Assembly: GCF_015558675.1 (NCBI RefSeq) | Contig: NZ_JADMOL010000010.1 | Coordinates: forward strand, 91,000-138,682 | Origin: Paenibacillus sp. 1001270B_150601_E10 | GTDB lineage: Bacteria > Bacillota > Bacilli > Paenibacillales > Paenibacillaceae | Direction of reading: 5' to 3' | Length of the DNA stretch: 47,683 bases | Shown: piece by piece, positions 42,672 through 47,683 of the stretch | Layout: each line of letters begins with the position of its first letter | Position numbering within the stretch: the stretch's first letter is position 1 | Position numbers and translations under genes: made by a program | The notes under the pieces: model-generated | What the model saw: only the letters and a program-made list of their open reading frames with translations | The model's database searches: none | Told to the model about the DNA's origin: nothing

Positions 42672-43913
42672 ATGTTGGACAAATGGTTAGTAGCCGTGCA
42701 GTTCTTGCTGGCTGCTGTTGGGGTATATCAATTTGTCTTGTCTTTAGCAGGCATTTACAAAAAGAAACACCATAAACAATATGAACCAGAAAAAACTTTC
42801 GCCGTGCTCGTGGCTGCTCATAACGAGGAAGCTGTAATCGGCGCTTTGATGGAAAACTTGAAGGAGCTTGAGTATCCGAGGGATATGTATGATGTGTTTG
42901 TCATTTGTGACAACTGCTCCGATGGTACAGCGGATATCGTAAGAGCGCATGGCTGGAATGCATGCGAGCGTCACAACTTGAATCAGCGGGGCAAAGGCTT
43001 CGCAATCGAGTGGATGTTGAAGAAGCTGTGGGAGACGCCGCGTCAATACGATGCTGTTATCATGCTTGATGCGGATAACCTGACAAGTCCTGATTTCTTG
43101 AGCGAAATGAACAATGACCTTTGCTCAGGCGCGCGTGTTATTCAAGGCTATATCGATACGAAGAACCCAGAGGATTCTTGGATCACTTCGGCATACGGCG
43201 TTACCTACTGGTATTGCAACCGCTTGTGGCAGAACTCTCGTTCCAATATGAAAATGGCGAACTTCCTCGGCGGTACAGGGATGTGCTTTGAGTCAGACCT
43301 CCTTAAAGAGATGGGCTGGGGCGCAACAAGCCTTGTAGAAGACTTGGAATTTACTGCTCGCTGTGTGAAAAATGGCGTTTATCCAGCGTTTAACTACAGA
43401 GCGCGTGTATTTGATGAAAAGCCGCTGACATTCAAGGCTTCTGCCCGTCAACGTCTTCGTTGGATGCAAGGGCACTTTACCGTTGCCCGTCGTTATTTCT
43501 TCCCGCTGCTCTGGCAATCGATTAAGGAGCGCAACCTGATCAAGTTCGATATGGCTCTTTACTCGGTTACGGTGTATACAGTATTGCTTACATTGCTGCT
43601 TACCGTATTCATGTGGGTAGATTCCGCATTGTTCAATGGTCCGAACTTCCCGACATTGTTCGAATACTTGCCAATGTGGGTGCCGATCGTTTCTGTTGTT
43701 GCGACATGTATTGCTTTCGTACTAGCTCTCGTTCTCGAGGGCGTGCGTTCGTGGAAAGTATATCTGTCCTTGATTACGTTCCCGATCTACCTGCTTTCTT
43801 GGTACCCCATTACGTTCTGGGCGTTCTTCACGCAGAACAACAAGGTGTGGAGCCATACGAAGCATACGCGTGTGGTACGGCTTGAAGAAGTTCAAGGAAA
43901 GCAAGCTTCATAA
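42672..43913 (+). CDS. Membrane-bound GT2 polysaccharide glycosyltransferase
   Basis: A 413-residue processive-type GT2 enzyme. An N-terminal membrane segment (VAVQFLLAAVGVYQFVLSLAG) precedes the catalytic domain with VLVAAHNEE, ICDNCSDGTAD, MLDADN (~136), VEDLEFTARC (~221) and RQRLRWMQGHF (~258, the Q/RxxRW motif of synthases). Two or more membrane segments follow near 300-390. This matches the layout of NodC- or YdaM-like synthases that make and export a polysaccharide. The ATG at 42672 follows AAAAGGGGG. It is monocistronic; the strong infC promoter starts five bases after its stop. The sugar used is unknown. Confidence 0.88.
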   Translation: MLDKWLVAVQFLLAAVGVYQFVLSLAGIYKKKHHKQYEPEKTFAVLVAAHNEEAVIGALMENLKELEYPRDMYDVFVICDNCSDGTADIVRAHGWNACERHNLNQRGKGFAIEWMLKKLWETPRQYDAVIMLDADNLTSPDFLSEMNNDLCSGARVIQGYIDTKNPEDSWITSAYGVTYWYCNRLWQNSRSNMKMANFLGGTGMCFESDLLKEMGWGATSLVEDLEFTARCVKNGVYPAFNYRARVFDEKPLTFKASARQRLRWMQGHFTVARRYFFPLLWQSIKERNLIKFDMALYSVTVYTVLLTLLLTVFMWVDSALFNGPNFPTLFEYLPMWVPIVSVVATCIAFVLALVLEGVRSWKVYLSLITFPIYLLSWYPITFWAFFTQNNKVWSHTKHTRVVRLEEVQGKQAS

Positions 43914-43917
43914 GTGC

Positions 43918-43946
43918 TTGACGAGTGAATACTCGTGTGCTATAGT
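43918..43946 (+). promoter_or_regulatory. Sigma-A promoter of the infC-rpmI-rplT operon
   Basis: TTGACG at 43918-43923 and TATAGT at 43941-43946 are separated by exactly 17 bases; GAGT and ACTC form an inverted repeat in the spacer. It lies immediately after the GT2 stop and about 200 bases before infC. Confidence 0.85.
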
Positions 43947-43952
43947 ATTCAA

Positions 43953-44108
43953 GTACGCTAATTAACAAGAAGAAGCGCCCGCTTCTCACCTGACCGACGA
44001 TAGGTTGGCTGGTTAACATGTTAATCCTAGTTAAGTAGGATGTACTCACTAATGATGTCATTGTGAGGGATGTGGGCTCTTTTATGTGAAGAGTTCACAT
44101 CCCTTTTT
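43953..44108 (+). promoter_or_regulatory. infC operon leader (L20-type) with terminator
   Basis: The transcript leader has a hairpin AGAAGC/GCTTCT at 43971-43986, a mid hairpin CTCAC-AATGA/TCATT-GTGAG at 44045-44067, and a strong terminator (GGGATGTG paired with CACATCCC, inner CTCTT/AAGAG, five T residues) at 44067-44108. The mid hairpin overlaps the terminator's first arm, so the two may be alternatives. The arrangement matches the known Firmicute infC leaders in which ribosomal protein L20 promotes premature termination. Confidence 0.75.
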
Positions 44109-44147
44109 GATTTTAAATAAGTACATGTATTGTGGAGGTGTTGGATC

Positions 44148-44663
44148 ATTAGCAAGGAACATATGATCAACGAAGAAATTCGTGCGAAGGAAGTACGCTT
44201 GGTTGGACCGAATGGTGAACAGATTGGCATTAAGCCTTTCCGTGAGGCGCTGCAGATGGCGGTAGATGCGAACTTAGACTTGGTTAACGTGGCACCACAG
44301 GCGAAGCCGCCAGTGTGCCGCATTATGGACTATGGAAAGTTCCGTTATGAGCAGCAGAAGAAAGAAAAAGAAGCTCGCAAGAACCAAAAGGTTGTTGATG
44401 TGAAAGAAGTATGGTTCCGCGCGAACATCGAGGAACACGACTTCCAAACAAAGCTTCGCAATGTGGTTAAGTTCTTGAAAGATGGCGACAAAGTAAAATG
44501 CTCCGTTCGTTTCCGCGGACGTGAAATTACACACGCAGCTATCGGTCAACGCGTGCTTGAACGCGTGAAGACAGAAGTTCAAGAAATCAGCGTGGTTGAG
44601 CGTCAACCGAAGCTTGAAGGTCGCAGCATGATTATGATTCTGGGACCAAAGACTAGTCAATAA
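44148..44663 (+). CDS. infC: Translation initiation factor IF-3 (ATT start)
   Basis: IF-3, 171 residues, binds the 30S subunit and checks start codon-initiator tRNA pairing. The usual order is present: N-domain INEEIRAKEVRLVGPNGEQIG, linker MDYGKFRYEQQKKEKEARK, and C-domain with IEEHDFQTK and VRFRGREITH. The start is read as ATT at 44148, with GGAGGTG nine bases upstream, giving the classical (M)ISKEHMINEE beginning. ATT initiation of infC is known from Bacillus relatives and lets IF-3 repress itself. No in-frame ATG before residue 6 is usable; a TTG at 44130 lies over the ribosome binding site. It heads the operon with L35 and L20. Confidence 0.96.
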   Translation: MSKEHMINEEIRAKEVRLVGPNGEQIGIKPFREALQMAVDANLDLVNVAPQAKPPVCRIMDYGKFRYEQQKKEKEARKNQKVVDVKEVWFRANIEEHDFQTKLRNVVKFLKDGDKVKCSVRFRGREITHAAIGQRVLERVKTEVQEISVVERQPKLEGRSMIMILGPKTSQ

Positions 44664-44686
44664 GAGACTTAGTCTTGCCCGTCGCC

Positions 44687-44709
44687 CGCCACGCTGTCTA
44701 GGTGGCGGC
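44687..44709 (+). other. GC-rich hairpin between infC and rpmI
   Basis: CCGCCA and TGGCGG pair around an 11-base loop, without a T-run. It could slow or protect the mRNA between the two genes but is not a terminator. Confidence 0.5.
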
Positions 44710-44744
44710 AAAGGATTTTCGATTATTTGAGGAGGAAAATGATT

Positions 44745-44945
44745 ATGCCTAAAATGAAAACGCACAGCAGCTTGAAAGGCCGCTTCAAAATTACTGGTAC
44801 AGGTAAAGTTCGTCGTTACAAAGCTTACCGTAACCACTTGCTTTCCCACAAGTCCAACCGTACTAAGCGCGTTTTGGCTTCCAGCCCAGTAATGGCTGCA
44901 GGCGATGTTCGTCGCATCAAACAACAATTGTCTAACTTGAAATAA
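44745..44945 (+). CDS. rpmI: Ribosomal protein L35 (bL35)
   Basis: A 66-residue basic protein starting MPKMKTHSSLKGRFKITGTG, the standard opening of L35. The ATG at 44745 follows GAGGAGGAAAA; two earlier in-frame starts (44727 and 44739) overlap or lie too near this site. It sits 81 bases after infC and 42 before rplT in the conserved infC-rpmI-rplT order. The length is normal. Confidence 0.97.
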   Translation: MPKMKTHSSLKGRFKITGTGKVRRYKAYRNHLLSHKSNRTKRVLASSPVMAAGDVRRIKQQLSNLK

Positions 44946-44987
44946 GTTTTTTTCGGATATTGAACGATATTGGGAGGTTAATTAGAC

Positions 44988-45347
44988 ATGGCTCGAGTTA
45001 AAGGCGGATTTACTACACGTCGTCGTCATAAGAAAGTATTGAAATTAGCAAAAGGTTATTTCGGTTCCAAACACCGTTTATTTAAAACTGCAAATGAGCA
45101 AGTAATGAAATCCTTGCTTTACGCATACCGCGATCGTCGTCAAAAGAAACGCGATTTCCGCAAATTGTGGATCGCTCGTATCAATGCGGCTGCTCGCATG
45201 AACGGCTTGTCCTACAGCAAATTCATGCACGGCTTGAAGCTTGCTGAAGTAAACATCAACCGCAAAATGCTTGCTGACTTGGCAGTGAACGATATCGAAG
45301 CGTTCAACTCCTTGGCAACTGTTGCAAAAGAGAAAGTAAACGCGTAA
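44988..45347 (+). CDS. rplT: Ribosomal protein L20 (bL20)
   Basis: A 119-residue basic protein starting [20 protein letters not shown] and containing the conserved [21 protein letters not shown] and [11 protein letters not shown]. It helps assemble the 50S subunit by binding 23S rRNA and, in Firmicutes, represses this operon through the leader. GGGAGG lies about nine bases before the ATG. A terminator follows within 20 bases. Confidence 0.98.
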   Translation: MARVKGGFTTRRRHKKVLKLAKGYFGSKHRLFKTANEQVMKSLLYAYRDRRQKKRDFRKLWIARINAAARMNGLSYSKFMHGLKLAEVNINRKMLADLAVNDIEAFNSLATVAKEKVNA

Positions 45348-45362
45348 TTATTGCGCTTTATT

Positions 45363-45402
45363 GGAAGGTCTCATTCTGCTTGCAGAGATGAGGCCTTCTT
45401 TG
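45363..45402 (+). terminator. Terminator of the infC operon
   Basis: GGAAGG, CTCAT and CTG pair with CAG, ATGAG and CCTTC in one long stem with small bulges; a short T-rich tail (TTCTTTG) follows. Confidence 0.7.
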
Positions 45403-45574
45403 CATTTCTAAGAGAGTCGATAGGTTCTGCCACCCGATGCTGCATGAGCATAATCAACGCCAAACCATGTTGCGGGAAGTATATGCAATGTATGGAGAGA
45501 ACATATGGCTGACGGTACGCAAAAAAGCAGCAAGCACATAGACATGCACTTGCCGCTTTGCAGGCTGTATAGAC

Positions 45575-46318
45575 TTACTCTGCTGTATAACCGCCATCAA
45601 CGAGGAGGGTTGTTCCGGTGACAAACGATGCGTCATCACTAGCTAGGAACAGCACGGCTTTCGCCACTTCCTCAGGGCGGCCGAGACGACCCATTGGATG
45701 AAGATTAATCAGGCTTTGTTTGTGCTCGGGAGAAGCAGCTGCGATTAATGGCGTATCAATGTAGCCTGGGCATACAGCATTGACACGGATGCCTTCTTTG
45801 GCATAGTCGATACCCAATGTTTGAGTAAGGAGCTTTACGCCGCCTTTGGAGGCTGCATATGCGGTTACACTGCCTTTACCAGCGATACTGTGAATGGAAC
45901 CCGTATTGACAATAGCGCCTCGGGTGCCTTGAGCCATCATTTGCTCAATCGCGTACTTGTCACAGAGGAATACGCCAGTCAAGTTGATGTCAATTGTGCG
46001 GTTCCAGTTGTCTAAGGTTAATTGATGAGCAGGAGCATCCTTGGCAATACCCGCGTTGGCAAACATAATGTCAAGCTTGCCGAAGGCTTCTACTGTTTTT
46101 TGAATCAATTGCTGAACCTCTGTCTCAACGGTTACGTTGGTTTTCACAAAGATCGTACGATATCCCTCATTGTTCAGCTTGTCAGATAATGCTTGTCCAT
46201 GGTCGGACATGTCGGCAATAACGACATTGGCCCCTTCCTTCACAAATAGCTCTACCGTCGCTGCCCCAATGCCGCTTGCTCCGCCTGTTACAATTGCTGT
46301 TTTTCCCTCTAGTCTCAT
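45575..46318 (-). CDS. SDR family oxidoreductase
   Basis: A 247-residue classical short-chain dehydrogenase/reductase. The cofactor motif TGGASGIG is at residues 11-18, NAG near 89, the catalytic Ser in VNTGSIHSIAG and Tyr/Lys in TAYAASKGG (near 153-157), and the closing VTGTTLLVDGGY. AGGAAAC lies about six bases before the ATG. The Asp in VIADMSD favours NAD(H). The substrate is unknown. It is monocistronic, convergent to the ribosomal operon. Confidence 0.95.
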   Translation of the reverse strand: MRLEGKTAIVTGGASGIGAATVELFVKEGANVVIADMSDHGQALSDKLNNEGYRTIFVKTNVTVETEVQQLIQKTVEAFGKLDIMFANAGIAKDAPAHQLTLDNWNRTIDINLTGVFLCDKYAIEQMMAQGTRGAIVNTGSIHSIAGKGSVTAYAASKGGVKLLTQTLGIDYAKEGIRVNAVCPGYIDTPLIAAASPEHKQSLINLHPMGRLGRPEEVAKAVLFLASDDASFVTGTTLLVDGGYTAE

Positions 46319-46533
46319 GGTGTTTCCTTCTTTCTTCGTATGATAGGAACCCGTAAAGGCGTTCGTTCAAGTATAGATATATTAAACTTGAGAGGATGAA
46401 TATGAAACTATTTACGTATTAAATAATGTGCGGCTTCTTTGACACGAATGAAATTACCATTGACCAAGCCTCGCTTGGAAGCTTACAATGCTTTTACGTG
46501 ACTTTTTTAGAGAAGTGAGGAACGAGTATCGTG

Positions 46534-47592
46534 ATGGATATTTCTCAGATTGAAATTGGGCGGATCGTCCTTCACCGAGTAGGAAATGCGGCGAAGGATG
46601 AGGGGGTATGGATATCAGAGCATCCGCTGGAAGTGGAGGACGAGGAACTTCGTCAGGTGCTGACACAGTATTTCGTTCGTCATTTCAAATTTGAATGGTT
46701 CTACCGTTTCACTCATGAAGCGGATCTGAACATGAACGAGGTGTACACTTTTACTTCACGCATCTTCGATGACCCAAGAACGATTCATGAGCAGTCTGTG
46801 CATATTTTGAATCACTTATACGCGCAGTCGACCCACCCTCAGATCAAGCCTGGAGAACTGTATGTCGTTTATTTTCAAAATGTGTTGTACGGTAACTTCA
46901 ATGTGGACGCGGTTGGCATATTCAAGTCGGAGAATAAGGACACCTTCCTTCAGGTTATGGAGCGTTCCGAGACGGATCTTGGCGTCTATGCCTATGAAGG
47001 GGTTAACGTTAAGAAGCTGGATAAAGGCTGCTTGATCTTTAATCTGTATGCTGATTCAGGCTATCGTGTGAGTGTAGTGGACACGGGCAGCCGCGGCAAT
47101 GAGGAAGCCCAGTACTGGATGGACGATTTCCTCCAGCTCGGATTTGTCGAGGACGAACATTATTATACGGATGCTGCTATACAAATGTGTAATGATTTTT
47201 ATGACCAGGTCATTGCACCGACAAGCGAGGTTCCTGAGAAGAAGGAGAAGCTTGAATTCATCAACAGCACAGTGGACTATTTCGCAAAGAATGAGGCCTT
47301 TGTCGAAGATCAATTTATCGAGACCGTGCTGTATGATCGCCCGGAGCAGGCAGAGATCTTCAAAACGTATCGGGAGAACTATGAGCAGGTCAACGAGCTT
47401 CCTCCGCTTGAGGAAATGCCGATCTCTCACGTTGCACTTAAAAAGGTGAAGCGCAACTTGAGGAACAATATCCGTACAGATACCGGCATTGAGTTGAAGC
47501 TTAAAAATGAGAGCTTTCCTTTTTTAGAGCGCGGCTATGACGAAGAGAAGAAGATGCATTTCTATAAAGTGTATTTTAACGAAGAGGAATAG
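46534..47592 (+). CDS. NA37 family nucleoid-associated protein (YejK/NdpA-like)
   Basis: A 352-residue protein resembling the 37-kDa nucleoid-associated family. Characteristic segments are the opening IGRIVLHRVGN, YVVYFQNVLYGNFNVDAVGIFKSENKDTFL near residues 108-138, LDKGCLIFNLYADSGYRVSVVD, and the end region RNNIRTDTGIELKLKNESFPFLERGYDEE. E. coli YejK binds DNA in the nucleoid; the Firmicute relatives are not well characterised. A GTG at 46531 directly before the ATG is an alternative start; GAGG lies about twelve bases upstream. It is monocistronic and intact. Confidence 0.85.
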   Translation: MDISQIEIGRIVLHRVGNAAKDEGVWISEHPLEVEDEELRQVLTQYFVRHFKFEWFYRFTHEADLNMNEVYTFTSRIFDDPRTIHEQSVHILNHLYAQSTHPQIKPGELYVVYFQNVLYGNFNVDAVGIFKSENKDTFLQVMERSETDLGVYAYEGVNVKKLDKGCLIFNLYADSGYRVSVVDTGSRGNEEAQYWMDDFLQLGFVEDEHYYTDAAIQMCNDFYDQVIAPTSEVPEKKEKLEFINSTVDYFAKNEAFVEDQFIETVLYDRPEQAEIFKTYRENYEQVNELPPLEEMPISHVALKKVKRNLRNNIRTDTGIELKLKNESFPFLERGYDEEKKMHFYKVYFNEEE

Positions 47593-47628
47593 GTTCTAGC
47601 AGAAGTAGAGCACCCCTCTCATGACAAA

Positions 47629-47683
47629 TGAAGTGCACCCCATAGAATAGACATTGGAAAAACCTCTGGTTATTCCGATGAAT
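47629..47683. mobile_element. Possible IS3-family (IS150-like) terminus, truncated by window end
   Basis: From 47629 the bases TGAAGTGCACCCC, then TAGACATTGG a few bases on, resemble the inverted-repeat ends of IS150-group elements as I remember them (TG...TGCACCCC...TAGACA). No transposase is visible because only 55 bases remain. The intergenic position just after a gene stop is typical of insertions. Confidence 0.4.

Noticed and set aside
44274-44927. A 217-codon reverse-strand frame over infC and rpmI
   Set aside because: It covers two certain ribosomal genes and the translated product is low-complexity (Phe, His, Leu), a shadow of the Lys-rich genes.
1-47683. CRISPR arrays, rRNA and tRNA genes
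   Set aside because: No regularly spaced repeats, rRNA-like sequence or cloverleaf with CCA-adjacent acceptor stem was noticed by reading; a dedicated search was not possible.

Overview
The window reads as chromosomal DNA of a Gram-positive Firmicute, most likely Paenibacillus or a close relative. Supporting signs are strong GGAGG-type ribosome binding sites, an infC-rpmI-rplT operon with an ATT-started infC behind a terminator-bearing leader, YesMN-type sensor/regulator genes next to a sugar ABC transporter, an SLH-domain surface protein, a ytqA-ytqB pair and an NA37-family gene. This assignment is inference from gene content; no rRNA or tRNA gene was seen.

Layout. 1-677 (-) is the start of an M50-type membrane protease gene cut by the window edge, followed by about 800 bases without a recognisable gene. 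1475-4486 (+) is a sugar catabolic cluster (TIM-barrel isomerase, Gfo/Idh oxidoreductase, second isomerase) with a near-perfect CcpA (cre) site at its promoter. 4653-9855 holds single genes: VOC protein, ZmaR-type acetyltransferase, AAA ATPase, YciI protein, a divergent second IF-3, a MarR regulator and an M29 aminopeptidase. 10110-16658 (-) is a sugar import system in the order histidine kinase, AraC-type response regulator, binding lipoprotein, two permeases. 16935-22588 carries a WbsX-type glycan enzyme with an Arg-rich tail, a GNAT, an LLM flavin oxidoreductase and a second oxidoreductase/isomerase pair. RecQ follows at 22755-24590.

25319-29911 (+) encodes an SLH-domain protein and a 1113-residue secreted protein. 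About 1.1 kb across their junction is much more AT-rich than the flanks. Facing them at 30117-33208 (-) is a DUF4358 lipoprotein/MBOAT/DHHW operon, the kind of machinery that O-acetylates extracellular polymers. SLH domains bind the secondary cell wall polymer, so this neighbourhood may form one functional unit.

33466-41838 is mostly housekeeping: a B12-radical SAM protein, ManA, the YtqB/YtqA tRNA-modification pair, a 58-residue ORF, TrmB, an MGDG-synthase-like glycosyltransferase and a PAP2 phosphatase. After an 830-base gene-free stretch come a membrane GT2 glycosyltransferase, the IF-3/L35/L20 operon with its leader, an SDR enzyme and an NA37 nucleoid-associated protein. The last ~55 bases resemble the terminus of an IS3-family (IS150-like) element.

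The points most worth following up are the second, diverged IF-3, the compositionally foreign cassette spanning two surface-protein genes next to the acetylation operon, and a promoter-hairpin unit between recQ and the SLH gene that could be a small RNA.
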